From Dehalococcoidia bacterium UBA6495 (GTDB taxonomy: Bacteria > Chloroflexota > Dehalococcoidia > Lucifugimonadales > UBA826): DNA of 15,740 nt. The stretch lies in the NCBI GenBank assembly GCA_002435305.1, contig DJMH01000017.1, positions 1 to 15,740 on the forward strand, written 5' to 3'. The notes beneath the pieces were generated by a model. The model made no database searches and was not told the DNA's origin. It worked only from the letters and a program-made list of their open reading frames with translations. Each line of letters opens with the position of its first letter. The stretch's first letter is position 1. This document shows, piece by piece, positions 6,563 to 14,743 of the stretch. Both the position numbers and the translations under genes were made by a program.

Positions 6563-7945
6563 TTGGCTGATTTTGACGTAGTTGTTTTGGGCGCAGGCCC
6601 AGGGGGATATGTTGCTGCTATAAGAGCGGCCCAGCTTGGCTTGAAAACAGCAATTATAGAAAAAGATTCCGTCGGCGGAGTTTGTCTTAATTGGGGATGT
6701 ATACCAAGCAAATCGCTCCTCAGAAACGCGGAAGTCCTTAACTTGGTTAACAACGCCGAAGAATTTGGAATTACATTTGAAAATCTAACATACGATTTTT
6801 CCAAAGCTATCTCGCGTAGTCGAGAAGTGGTCGATAAGTTGACCTCCGGGGTCCAATATTTGTTGAATAAAAACCAGGTTGAACTTATTGAGGGAACCGG
6901 AAAGTTAACCGAGCCCCACGAAATAGAAATCTTGGAGAATAATCGGAAATTTACCTCCGACAACATAATAATCGCAACCGGGGCCAGACAAAGAGACATT
7001 GATTCTATGCCTATTGACCACCACATAGTAATCAATAGCCGCGACGCGCTAGGCATGTCAGAAATTCCTGATGATATTACGATAATAGGTGCGGGTGCCA
7101 CGGGGGTAGAGTTCGCGCATATCTACAGAAGCTATGGTGCAAAAGTAACCCTAGTGGAAATGATGGATAGAATTATACCTAACGAAGACTCCGAGATAAG
7201 TGATTTACTAAGAAAATCATTTGCAGAAAGAGAAATAGATATAAAAGTTGGGGTAACCGTAAAATCTATACAGGCTTCAAACGGGACAGCCTTGGTCACA
7301 TTAGTAGCAAACGGAGAAGAACATTTAATCACTTCTGACAAAGTACTTGTTGCGGTGGGGGTACAACCCAACACAGACGGGATAGGTTTAGAGGGGGCAG
7401 GAATAACCACCGATAAAGGTTTTATATCAATTGGTGAAAATATGGAAACAAATGTCTCAGGTGTGTACGCAATTGGAGATGTGACTGGGAAGATGCTCTT
7501 GGCTCACGTAGCGACCGCCCAAGCTGTGACCGCTGTTGAATATATAGCAGGATTAAATCCTGCACCAATTGACTATCACTTACTGCCGAGAGCTATATAT
7601 TGTGAACCTCAAGTCGCCAGTTTTGGGATGACCGAAGCGCAAGCTAGAAACCATGGTATTGAGATCCAAATAGGAAGATTCCCTTTTTCTGCTAGTGGCA
7701 AAGCAGTTGCTCTTGGTCACACAGAAGGAATTATTAAATTAGTCATAGACCCTGAAATCGGGGAGATACTCGGTGCACATATGATAGGGCCGGAGGTTAC
7801 AGAACTTCTTGCGGAATTATCTATGACAAAATTATTGGAGGGCACAACCACAGAGCTAGGATGGTTAGTTCACCCTCATCCGACAATATCTGAGACTTTG
7901 AAAGAAGCGGCTTTAGACTCAAACGGCGAAGCGATCCACATATAA
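6563..7945 (+). CDS. lpdA: Dihydrolipoamide dehydrogenase (E3)
   Basis: A 460-residue flavoprotein, the normal length for E3. It reoxidises the dihydrolipoamide of E2 and passes electrons through FAD and a redox disulfide to NAD+. Visible motifs: the FAD-binding GAGPGG at residues 10-15, the redox-active CLNWGCIPSK with Cys41 and Cys46, a second Rossmann motif IIGAGATGVEFA for NAD, YAIGDVTG near the FAD ribityl site, and the C-terminal HPHPTISE with the catalytic His439-Glu444 pair. No N-terminal lipoyl domain is fused. The TTG at 6563 is chosen for its strong Shine-Dalgarno match. The gene leads the operon, 13 bases before the E1 alpha start. It may also serve other 2-oxoacid complexes or glycine cleavage. 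Confidence 0.96.
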   Translation: MADFDVVVLGAGPGGYVAAIRAAQLGLKTAIIEKDSVGGVCLNWGCIPSKSLLRNAEVLNLVNNAEEFGITFENLTYDFSKAISRSREVVDKLTSGVQYLLNKNQVELIEGTGKLTEPHEIEILENNRKFTSDNIIIATGARQRDIDSMPIDHHIVINSRDALGMSEIPDDITIIGAGATGVEFAHIYRSYGAKVTLVEMMDRIIPNEDSEISDLLRKSFAEREIDIKVGVTVKSIQASNGTALVTLVANGEEHLITSDKVLVAVGVQPNTDGIGLEGAGITTDKGFISIGENMETNVSGVYAIGDVTGKMLLAHVATAQAVTAVEYIAGLNPAPIDYHLLPRAIYCEPQVASFGMTEAQARNHGIEIQIGRFPFSASGKAVALGHTEGIIKLVIDPEIGEILGAHMIGPEVTELLAELSMTKLLEGTTTELGWLVHPHPTISETLKEAALDSNGEAIHI

Positions 7946-7958
7946 AGAAGAATTGATA

Positions 7959-8957
7959 GTGGCCACTACCTCAAATATAGAGAACATTGAAAAACAGGAA
8001 GCGTTGGGTATTTTCAGCCAGATGCTTTTAATAAGACGTTTTGAAGAAGAAGCTGAACGTTTGTATAGAAGGGGTCTTGTAAGAGGATTCTTACATACAT
8101 ATATTGGTGAGGAGGCGATAGCGGTAGGAGCTATACCAACCCTGCGGGAAGACGACTACGTCATAGGTCATTACAGGGACCACGGCCACGCGTTAGCTAG
8201 AGGTATCGACCCAAAAGCCGCCATGGCCGAATTATGTGGGAAATCTACCGGGTGTAGTGGTGGCAAGGGAGGTTCCATGCACCTGTTTGACATTGAAAAA
8301 CATTTTATGGGTGGTCATGCAATCGTCGGAGGCCAACTTCCATTAGCAATCGGGATAGCACTTGGACTGAAGTTAAAAAAATTAGATAGTGTAGTGATGT
8401 GCTTTTTTGGAGATGGAGCCGTGAATGAAGGTGAATTCCATGAAGCTATGAACATGGCCTCATTATGGAAACTGCCAGTGGTGTTTATGCTGGAAAACAA
8501 TCTTTATGGCATGGGTACAGATGTTAATCGTTCACGAGCCGGTGGTTCCAGTATATATGGAGCCGCTGAGCCGTATATGATCCCGGCCGTTCAGATAGAC
8601 GGTATGGACGTAATGACAGTGAGAGAAACTGTCACAGAAGGCGTCGCAAAAGTCCGGGAAGGGCAAGGCCCAGTGTTTATTGAATCTATGGCCTATCGAT
8701 TCCATGGGCATTCCATGGCAGATCCATCAAATTACAGAAATAATGAAGAAGTTCAAGAAAACAGAGCCCGTGACCCAATCGACAAATTCAGAGATGATTG
8801 CATAGAGGCGGGAAAGATAGATGACGATGATATCTCACTTGTGGCAGAGCAAATAGATCTCCTGGTACAAGAGGCAAGAGAATTTGCAGAACAAAGTCCT
8901 GAGCCTACCGCTGAAGACCTCTATACCCACATTTATGCGGAACCGGAGGGGAATTAA
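7959..8957 (+). CDS. pdhA: Pyruvate dehydrogenase E1 component, alpha subunit
   Basis: A 332-residue thiamine-diphosphate enzyme subunit. With E1 beta it decarboxylates pyruvate and transfers acetyl to the lipoyl group of E2. The TPP-binding motif runs from GDGAVNEGEF (about 161) to LENN (about 191). HTYIGEEAIAVGA, YRDHGHALARG and KGGSMHLF are typical E1 alpha segments. The loop YRFHGHSMADP near residue 260 corresponds to the region holding the phosphorylation sites and active-site His in mitochondrial enzymes. The start is GTG at 7959, since an AAGAAG site fits it better than the TTG at 7953. Acetoin dehydrogenase E1 alpha is an alternative, but no acetoin genes are near. Branched-chain substrates are less likely. 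Confidence 0.9.
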   Translation: MATTSNIENIEKQEALGIFSQMLLIRRFEEEAERLYRRGLVRGFLHTYIGEEAIAVGAIPTLREDDYVIGHYRDHGHALARGIDPKAAMAELCGKSTGCSGGKGGSMHLFDIEKHFMGGHAIVGGQLPLAIGIALGLKLKKLDSVVMCFFGDGAVNEGEFHEAMNMASLWKLPVVFMLENNLYGMGTDVNRSRAGGSSIYGAAEPYMIPAVQIDGMDVMTVRETVTEGVAKVREGQGPVFIESMAYRFHGHSMADPSNYRNNEEVQENRARDPIDKFRDDCIEAGKIDDDDISLVAEQIDLLVQEAREFAEQSPEPTAEDLYTHIYAEPEGN

Positions 8958-8959
8958 AG

Positions 8960-9937
8960 ATGGCAGAGATGCTATTGAGAGATGCTATGTCGAAGGCTTT
9001 GAGAGAAGCTCTTGATGAGGACGACCGTTCGTTCCTTATGGGTGAAGACATAGGTGCATATGGGGGAGCTTACGCGGTCACCAAGGGCTTCTTGGAAAAA
9101 TATGGGGAAGAAAGGGTTAGGGATACGCCCATATCTGAATCAGTATTTGTCGGCGCGGGAGTTGGTTCAGCAATAATTGGCATGCGACCAATAGTTGAAG
9201 TAATGACGATAAATTTTACCTTGGTAGCGATGGATCAAATAATAAACCATGCGGCAAAACTAAGTTATATGTCTAATGGCCAAATGCAAGTACCACTTAT
9301 TATACGGACAGTTACTGGAGGCGGAGGTCAACTAGCAGCAACCCACTCACAAAGTTTTGAGAATTGGTTTGCTTCGGTACCTGGGCTTCGGGTTGTCGTA
9401 CCAGCTACACCCTACGATGCTTTAGGAATGTTCAGGTCTTGTAGGAAGAACAATAATCCTATAATTTTTGCAGAACATGCCCTTTTATATAGAGTGAGGG
9501 GCGAAGTCCCTGAGGAGTATTATGAGATACCTCTAGGGAAGGCGAGGATAGCCAAACCAGGCACTGATGTGACCTTGGTTGCATATTCAGGAATGGTTCG
9601 TGTGGCCGAAGAAGCTGCTGCAAAACTAGGAGAAGATAACATTTCCTCGGAAGTGATAGATTTAAGGTGCCTTTCTCCGTTAGACTTAGATACAGTTATT
9701 GAATCAGTTAAAAAAACCAATAGGGTTGCCATTGTAGAAGAGACTTGGAAAACAGGTGGTTTTTCAGGAACAATCGCTAGCGATATACAAGAGGCGGCAT
9801 TTGATGAACTTGATGGTCCAGTCATAAGAATAAACGGACCAGATGTGCCAGCGCCCTACGCCAGAAATATAGAACAACTTATGATCCCAAGTTCAGATTG
9901 GGTAGTAAAATCAGTTAAATATAACTTCGGTCTTTAA
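8960..9937 (+). CDS. pdhB: Pyruvate dehydrogenase E1 component, beta subunit
   Basis: A 325-residue transketolase-type subunit that completes the E1 active site. Seen: GEDIGAYGGAYAVTKGF near residue 28, RDTPISESVFVGAG with the Glu60 that activates thiamine diphosphate, THSQSFENWFASVPGL with His129, and the C-terminal transketolase domain (DVTLVAYSGM, then AIVEETWKTGGF). The length is normal. It begins 2 bases after the E1 alpha stop, with GGAGGGG 8 bases before its ATG inside the end of E1 alpha, so translation is probably coupled. It must pair with the alpha subunit next door. The alternative substrates noted for E1 alpha apply. Confidence 0.94.
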   Translation: MAEMLLRDAMSKALREALDEDDRSFLMGEDIGAYGGAYAVTKGFLEKYGEERVRDTPISESVFVGAGVGSAIIGMRPIVEVMTINFTLVAMDQIINHAAKLSYMSNGQMQVPLIIRTVTGGGGQLAATHSQSFENWFASVPGLRVVVPATPYDALGMFRSCRKNNNPIIFAEHALLYRVRGEVPEEYYEIPLGKARIAKPGTDVTLVAYSGMVRVAEEAAAKLGEDNISSEVIDLRCLSPLDLDTVIESVKKTNRVAIVEETWKTGGFSGTIASDIQEAAFDELDGPVIRINGPDVPAPYARNIEQLMIPSSDWVVKSVKYNFGL

Positions 9938-9953
9938 TGGAGATGAGTCAGAG

Positions 9954-11249
9954 ATGGCCACTGAATTAAAAATGCCCCAAATGGGATATGACATGGAGGA
10001 AGGCACAGTCGTTCGCTGGTTGAAAGAAGAGGGCTCCGCAGTAAACCGAAATGAAGCAGTTGCAGAAATAGAAACTGATAAGGCCATAGTGGAATTTGAA
10101 TCGGACTCAGAAGGAGTCCTTTTAAAAATAATTGCTCCTGAAGGAACGGTAGTTCCTGTAGGACAAACAATAGCTGTAATAGGTGACGAAGGGGAAGAAA
10201 CAGATAATATCTCTATCTTAGACTTGAGACCACCGGAAGAGGGAAAATCTGACCCAACAAAGAATGCGACTCCTCCTACAGAACCCCAGGAGTCCACCCC
10301 GGCCCTTTCGGTCACAAAAGAAGCTTCTGAAGTTTCGACCGGTAGGATTCTCTCAACTCCAATTGCCAGACGCATGGCAGAAGAACGAAATATAGATTTA
10401 TCTTATATTTCTGGCTCTGGGCCAGGTGGAAGAATCACGAAAAATGATGTGGAAAATTATAAGCCGGACAATTCTAATGTCGAGAAACCTGCTGAACCAT
10501 CTATATCGGTTGCACCAACATCCACCACTATTGTAGTTTCAAATACGGACTCACATTCAGAAACAAGTGAAAAACAACCCATAAGCAAAATGCGGCAGCA
10601 AATAGCACGCGTCACAGTAAAAAGCAAGACTGAAAAACCTCACTTCTATGTTTCAGCCGACATTAATATGACAAATGCTATGTCAATACGAAAACAAATT
10701 AATGAGCAACTAAAAGACGACGGTGTGAGGTTGACTGTAAATGACCTAATTGTCAAAGCCTGTATACAGGCTTTGACAAAATATCCGAAATTCAACGCTT
10801 ACTATGAAGAAGATGGAATACAGTACAACGACAAAATTAACATAGCCGTTGCAATAGCAGAAGAAGAGGGTCTTATAGTCCCAGCAATTTTGGACTGTGG
10901 TGAAAAGTCACTCAGACAAGTTTCACAGATGATAAAGGATTTGGCTGATAGGTCATCAAATGGCACTTTAAGTCCCCAGGAGTACTCTGGAGGCACATTT
11001 GCGATAAGTAACCTAGGTATGTTTGATGTCAGCAGTTTTGTCGCGATAATACATCCTCCACAAAGCGCCGTATTAGCGGTTGGGACTGTATCCGAAAAAC
11101 CAATAGTTACCGACGGAGAAATAACCGTGGGACAAGTAATGACGGCAACTATTTCGGCAGATCACAGAATAGTAGACGGTGCCGAAGGGGCTCAATTTCT
11201 CATAGAAGTAAAACGTCTCTTACAAAGTCCGACTTCCTTACTTGTTTAG
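9954..11249 (+). CDS. pdhC: Dihydrolipoamide acetyltransferase (E2)
   Basis: A 431-residue core subunit of the complex. Domains in order: one lipoyl domain at residues 1-78 with lipoyl-Lys43 in ETDKA, a Pro/Glu/Thr-rich linker, a peripheral-subunit-binding domain at about 131-168 (STPIARRMAEERNIDL, then GSGPGGRITKNDV), a second linker, and the acyltransferase domain from about 205 ending with SADHRIVDG (His404, Asp408 catalytic). It carries acetyl from E1 to CoA and builds the core that E1 and E3 bind. A GGAG site lies 11 bases before the ATG at 9954. It follows E1 beta by 16 bases and is the last gene of the operon. A perfect 30-bp palindrome is embedded at 10750-10779. A single lipoyl domain is common in this branch. 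Confidence 0.95.
   Translation: MATELKMPQMGYDMEEGTVVRWLKEEGSAVNRNEAVAEIETDKAIVEFESDSEGVLLKIIAPEGTVVPVGQTIAVIGDEGEETDNISILDLRPPEEGKSDPTKNATPPTEPQESTPALSVTKEASEVSTGRILSTPIARRMAEERNIDLSYISGSGPGGRITKNDVENYKPDNSNVEKPAEPSISVAPTSTTIVVSNTDSHSETSEKQPISKMRQQIARVTVKSKTEKPHFYVSADINMTNAMSIRKQINEQLKDDGVRLTVNDLIVKACIQALTKYPKFNAYYEEDGIQYNDKINIAVAIAEEEGLIVPAILDCGEKSLRQVSQMIKDLADRSSNGTLSPQEYSGGTFAISNLGMFDVSSFVAIIHPPQSAVLAVGTVSEKPIVTDGEITVGQVMTATISADHRIVDGAEGAQFLIEVKRLLQSPTSLLV
10750..10779. repeat. Perfect 30-bp palindrome inside the E2 gene
   Basis: The 15-base arm TTGTCAAAGCCTGTA is followed immediately by its exact reverse complement, with no spacer and no mismatch. The encoded residues (IVKACIQALTK) fit the conserved acyltransferase helix, so this is true coding sequence. 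In RNA it would form a long hairpin. No T-run follows on either strand. Confidence 0.95.
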
Positions 11250-11260
11250 AAACTTGGTTG

Positions 11261-11287
11261 AAAAATTAGGGCAATTTTCTAATTTTT
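11261..11287. terminator. AT-rich bidirectional terminator between E2 and MFS
   Basis: AAAAATTAG (11261-11269) and CTAATTTTT (11279-11287) form a perfect 9-bp inverted repeat with a 9-base loop and T-runs on both strands. It sits between two converging genes and overlaps the MFS stop codon. The stem is AT-rich, so its strength is uncertain. Confidence 0.5.
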
Positions 11288-12495
11288 GGCAAACAAAGAA
11301 AAGATGAAGTCCCAGCGATAGTAAGCATTATCCCGTTGAATAAAACAGCCATAGGTGCACCGAAGGCCGCTGCTATTGCCCCGATACTTAAATACCCAAC
11401 AGGGGCAGTTCCAATACTTAGGACCCAGGAACCCATTGCCCTCCCCCTGTGCTCATTGGGAACATTTTGTTGCATCAATGTCTTATACAGAGTGTCCACA
11501 GACATAGCGCAGGCATTAACAAACAATAAGAAAATTGCAAACAGATAAAACTTATCTGAAAATGACAAAAAGATTTGGCCTAACCCGAAAAAAACAACCA
11601 CATAAAACATCAGCTTTCCCTTATTTCTGTAATCACCTAACAAAGCTAACGCAAAAAGGCCCAAAAACCCTCCGACCTGACGAATGGCTGTCAATACTCC
11701 TAAACCAATAGGCCCAACCGATAAAATTTCCTTTGCAAAAACTGGTATCAGACTCATATGGGTAAACCCAAATATTTCTGTAATGGAAGCTAAGCACATA
11801 AGGATAAGCAACACTGGATATTGCTGAATTAAGTTGATATATCCTTTTAAGTTAGAACCAAAACTCTCTTTTCTTGTAGATGCAGACTGGCCAGATTCAG
11901 TGGCTCCAAACAAAAATAAAAAGGAAATCACATACATCAAACCTATAACAAGGAATTGTAATCCCGGCCCCAGTGTAGATATCAAAATTCCTGAAATCAA
12001 AGCTCCGAAAACACCTCCCGTTTGAGAAGCTATTTGAAGCATGGATAGTCCGTTCAAAGAAAGAGATGGTCCAACAATATCGAAAGTATATGCCTGTCTC
12101 AAAGTAAGGATAAATGCAAACGTAGCACCCGTAATGGTCGCTATCGAAATAATAACCCACACTTGGCCATAGCCAACAATTATTAGAACACCAAGCAAGG
12201 CCATGAGGCTTCCAGCCAGTGTGGTAAAGATTCGAAGAAAGATCCGCCTTTCAACATTGTCGGCTATAAGCCCAGAAAATATACCCAACAAAAACAATGG
12301 GACCATTCGAAGTGCGGCTAATAATGCAACCATAAATGCAGAATCTGTTTTCTCAAAAACAATCCACCCTAAGGCCACGCTGTCCATTCCAAACCCGATT
12401 GATTGAAAGAAAGTGGATACCCATAAAAACCGGAAATCCTTAAACGTGAAGGACGCCCACCATTGTTGAAAATTCGCTTTTTTAGAAGAGGTCAA
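11266..12495 (-). CDS. MFS transporter (EntS/MFS_3-like)
   Basis: A 409-residue polytopic carrier with about 12 hydrophobic segments. An N-terminal FKDFRFLWVSTFFQSIGFGMD segment is typical of the EntS/MFS_3 group. The motif A-like loop GLIADNVERRIFL lies after the second helix, and GLFALALLGDYRNKGKL occurs at the matching place in the second half. Members export small molecules such as siderophores or drugs, but the substrate cannot be read here. The start is a TTG at 12495 with no clear ribosome site, 14 bases after the NIPSNAP stop. Translation is thus probably coupled to NIPSNAP. It converges on E2. Confidence 0.87.
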   Translation of the reverse strand: MTSSKKANFQQWWASFTFKDFRFLWVSTFFQSIGFGMDSVALGWIVFEKTDSAFMVALLAALRMVPLFLLGIFSGLIADNVERRIFLRIFTTLAGSLMALLGVLIIVGYGQVWVIISIATITGATFAFILTLRQAYTFDIVGPSLSLNGLSMLQIASQTGGVFGALISGILISTLGPGLQFLVIGLMYVISFLFLFGATESGQSASTRKESFGSNLKGYINLIQQYPVLLILMCLASITEIFGFTHMSLIPVFAKEILSVGPIGLGVLTAIRQVGGFLGLFALALLGDYRNKGKLMFYVVVFFGLGQIFLSFSDKFYLFAIFLLFVNACAMSVDTLYKTLMQQNVPNEHRGRAMGSWVLSIGTAPVGYLSIGAIAAAFGAPMAVLFNGIMLTIAGTSSFLCLPKIRKLP

Positions 12496-12509
12496 TATTG
12501 ATTCACAAC

Positions 12510-12836
12510 TTATTGCAAAGGAGAATAGTCGGTCGGTGTCAGCAAATTATTAAATACCCTTTTTACTATTGGCCCCTCCAATTCGGACTCAGTTCTTACC
12601 TTATTCCACTCAGGATCATTTCTAAAAGCATTCCAAGCTTTCTCCCTATGCCCTTGATCCTCAAAAGCAATTATGTAAGTCAACCTATCACTAAATTCAC
12701 CAACCTCGGAGGTCCAATACCCAATATTTTTTATTCCATATTTTTCAAAAATGCTCATAGTATGGTTACGAAACCTATCGTTGAGGGCTGGCAACTTACC
12801 AGGATGGGTCTCATAAATCCGGGTTTCATATATCAT
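12510..12836 (-). CDS. NIPSNAP family protein
   Basis: A 108-residue protein with the ferredoxin-like dimeric alpha-beta barrel pattern of NIPSNAP: IYETRIYETHPGKLPALNDRF at the N-terminus, then NIGYWTSEVGEFSDRLTYIIAFED and REKAWNAFRNDPEWNKV. NIPSNAP proteins are small and of poorly known function; bacterial members often sit in catabolic or oxidative gene sets. An AAGGAG site lies 8 bases before the ATG at 12836, which fixes the start. It precedes an MFS gene on the same strand and may act on, or protect against, a compound moved by that carrier. That link is inference. Confidence 0.9.
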   Translation of the reverse strand: MIYETRIYETHPGKLPALNDRFRNHTMSIFEKYGIKNIGYWTSEVGEFSDRLTYIIAFEDQGHREKAWNAFRNDPEWNKVRTESELEGPIVKRVFNNLLTPTDYSPLQ

Positions 12837-12879
12837 CGATTAGTCTCCTTATATTCTTGGATTTCGTTATTGTGAAGCT

Positions 12880-12909
12880 ATTCTGTGTTCATATCACCGA
12901 GGGTGTCAA
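12880..12909 (-). promoter_or_regulatory. Possible promoter of the NIPSNAP-MFS unit
   Basis: On the minus strand a perfect TTGACA (12904-12909) is followed after 18 bases by CAGAAT (12880-12885), which matches 4 of 6 bases of the -10 consensus. Transcription would start about 35-40 bases before the NIPSNAP ATG. Confidence 0.45.
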
Positions 12910-13033
12910 TCAAAATAACTGCCCCTTAGATGACAGCATCAAAAACTTAAGGAAGTACCCGACAATAAAACAAACCCACGTTCACACCATGGATGTGTTC
13001 TAATACCTTAATATCCGACTTTAGGAGCTTTTT

Positions 13034-13966
13034 ATGACCATACAGGGATATGGACACGTATTTGCAAGAAATCCTCTGGATAGGGGGGAAAAAGAAAGGA
13101 GAAACGAGTCTGAAATAAACGCTATGATGGTGGGCCCGCAAAGCCGCTTTTTACCATTAAGAGAACTCAATTTGCTGGTTAATACAGGACCTGAATCCAA
13201 TCTCTTTTGGCTATCACGCGTTCAGTTGGATGATTTTGGGTATGAATCAGAGCCTATTTTCCTAGGGGTACTGAACGACTTATATCACTTTGCGGTAGAG
13301 GTATCGATTGATCGTTTTTCAGATGCAGTAATCAGGAATTTAAACCCTTCCCTAAGATTCATTGATGTTAGATCATGTGGTGAATTTTTAGACCGGGAGG
13401 AAGCAGGAATCGCCGCTCAAGCAAGAATACAAGTCTACTGGCACCAACGGTACAAGTTCTGTTCGGCCTGCGGATCAAAAACTCAAATGAAGAGAGCTGG
13501 CCAAGTACGAAATTGTACAGGATGCGGCACTGATCATTTTCCAAGAACCGATCCGGTCATAATAGTCGTGGTCCACGATGGGGATAAGTGTTTATTAGGG
13601 CAATCAAGAGGAAGACTTCAAAGAACTAACACTTATTCAGCACTAGCTGGATTCGTTGATCAAGGTGAATCAATTGAAGAAGCCGTGGCTCGAGAAGTGA
13701 AGGAAGAAGCAGGAATAAAAGTTAAGAATGTTAAATACCATTCATCTCAACCTTGGCCGCTACCTTATTCCTTAATGATAGGTTGCCATGCAGAGGCGGT
13801 TACTACTGACATCGATATGGACAAGGACGAAATGACTGATGTTAAATGGTTTGAGAGAAAAGATGTCATCTCAGCCCTTGAAAATAATAGCGAAGTACTA
13901 AAGGTTCCCATGAAAATAGCGATTGCTCATCATCTAGTAAAGTCCTGGGCCTTAAATGAAATTTGA
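13034..13966 (+). CDS. nudC: NADH pyrophosphatase, NudC type
   Basis: A 310-residue Nudix hydrolase with the full NudC layout. An N-terminal domain (1-140) precedes a zinc ribbon (Cys143-x2-Cys146 and Cys161-x2-Cys164), then the Nudix domain with the box from Gly206 to Ile228 (GFVDQGE, then REVKEEAGI), and the NudC-specific SQPWPLP at 238-244. The usual form is SQPWPFP, so one Phe is Leu. NudC cleaves NADH to NMNH and AMP and removes NAD caps from RNA. AGGAG lies 6 bases before the ATG at 13034. The stop is a TGA 6 bases before the next gene, so the two are surely one operon. Confidence 0.95.
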   Translation: MTIQGYGHVFARNPLDRGEKERRNESEINAMMVGPQSRFLPLRELNLLVNTGPESNLFWLSRVQLDDFGYESEPIFLGVLNDLYHFAVEVSIDRFSDAVIRNLNPSLRFIDVRSCGEFLDREEAGIAAQARIQVYWHQRYKFCSACGSKTQMKRAGQVRNCTGCGTDHFPRTDPVIIVVVHDGDKCLLGQSRGRLQRTNTYSALAGFVDQGESIEEAVAREVKEEAGIKVKNVKYHSSQPWPLPYSLMIGCHAEAVTTDIDMDKDEMTDVKWFERKDVISALENNSEVLKVPMKIAIAHHLVKSWALNEI

Positions 13967-13972
13967 TCTTAT

Positions 13973-14743
13973 ATGAGTAGAGAAAAATGGTTTAACCCAG
14001 AAGATAAGTCACAGTGCGTAATAAGGCCCGATCTACAAGATAAAACAGCATCGCATTTGCCCCCGAATCTATTGGTAATATTCTCCCAAAACTTTTTGAA
14101 AAATTTCATCACTCCTAATATGCTTTATCAAGACTCAGATCTACTCCAATTCTTTGGCGGGGAATCAATCCTGTATAAAAGTGATAGCAACAGGAATTTG
14201 GTCGCCATAGAAGGAACCATAAGCGCTCCAATTGGAGTAAGCGCGATCCAAACCGCAGTTTCAAGGGGAGTTAAACGAGTTTTTGTACTAGGCCTTTGTG
14301 GTGCTGTGGATAGTTCTCTAAATGTAGGGGATTTCATTTTGCCAACATTGTGTGAAAGGGAAGAGGGAACCTCTTTTCACTATATTCCCCCAAATGCAGC
14401 TGCCTCACCGAACTACGAAATGTTACAAAGTCTTACCAAACATCTTGAAAAACATAATCTTCCATATCGTGCAGGCAAAACAGTAAGTACCGATGCGCCA
14501 TATAGACAAACGATTGAAACCGAACTCACCTGGAGAAAAGACGGGATACTAGGGGTCGACATGGAAATGTCTGCTGTCTTTGCCCTCTGCAAATACCTGA
14601 CAATTCCATCTGTCGGTTTATTCGTAGTTTCCGATACCCATGACCTCACAGAAAAAACGGATTGGGAATGGAACAAAAAGCTATTTGAAAAAAACTTTGA
14701 TAAAGCCTTTACTTTGTTGATGCAACTGACAACGCATTTTTAA
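13973..14743 (+). CDS. Nucleoside phosphorylase (PNP/UDP family)
   Basis: A 256-residue member of the trimeric/hexameric nucleoside phosphorylase superfamily. Motifs: GTISAPIGVSAIQTAVSRGV near residue 81, the phosphate/ribose-side GLCGAVDSSLNVGDFILP at 107-124, GVDMEMSAVFALC near 194-206 with the ribose-binding Glu, and VVSDTHD near 218 with the acidic residue facing the base. It would split a purine or pyrimidine nucleoside with phosphate; which base cannot be told. It follows nudC by 6 bases without its own clear ribosome site. Its TAA overlaps the stop of the converging MFS gene. Together with NudC it suggests recycling of NAD breakdown products, which is inference. Confidence 0.88.
   Translation: MSREKWFNPEDKSQCVIRPDLQDKTASHLPPNLLVIFSQNFLKNFITPNMLYQDSDLLQFFGGESILYKSDSNRNLVAIEGTISAPIGVSAIQTAVSRGVKRVFVLGLCGAVDSSLNVGDFILPTLCEREEGTSFHYIPPNAAASPNYEMLQSLTKHLEKHNLPYRAGKTVSTDAPYRQTIETELTWRKDGILGVDMEMSAVFALCKYLTIPSVGLFVVSDTHDLTEKTDWEWNKKLFEKNFDKAFTLLMQLTTHF

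Noticed and set aside
6523..7101. 192-codon minus-strand open frame opposite lpd
   Set aside because: It is a shadow of the E3 gene, whose motifs are all present on the plus strand.
9911..10375. 154-codon minus-strand open frame opposite E2
   Set aside because: It is a shadow of the lipoyl domain and linker; the Ser-rich product is low in complexity.
12498..12875. 125-codon plus-strand open frame opposite NIPSNAP
   Set aside because: NIPSNAP on the minus strand has an AAGGAG site and clear family motifs.
12981..13001. Near-symmetric CACACCATGGATGTG before nudC as an operator
   Set aside because: The two halves do not pair exactly, so it is too imperfect to report.
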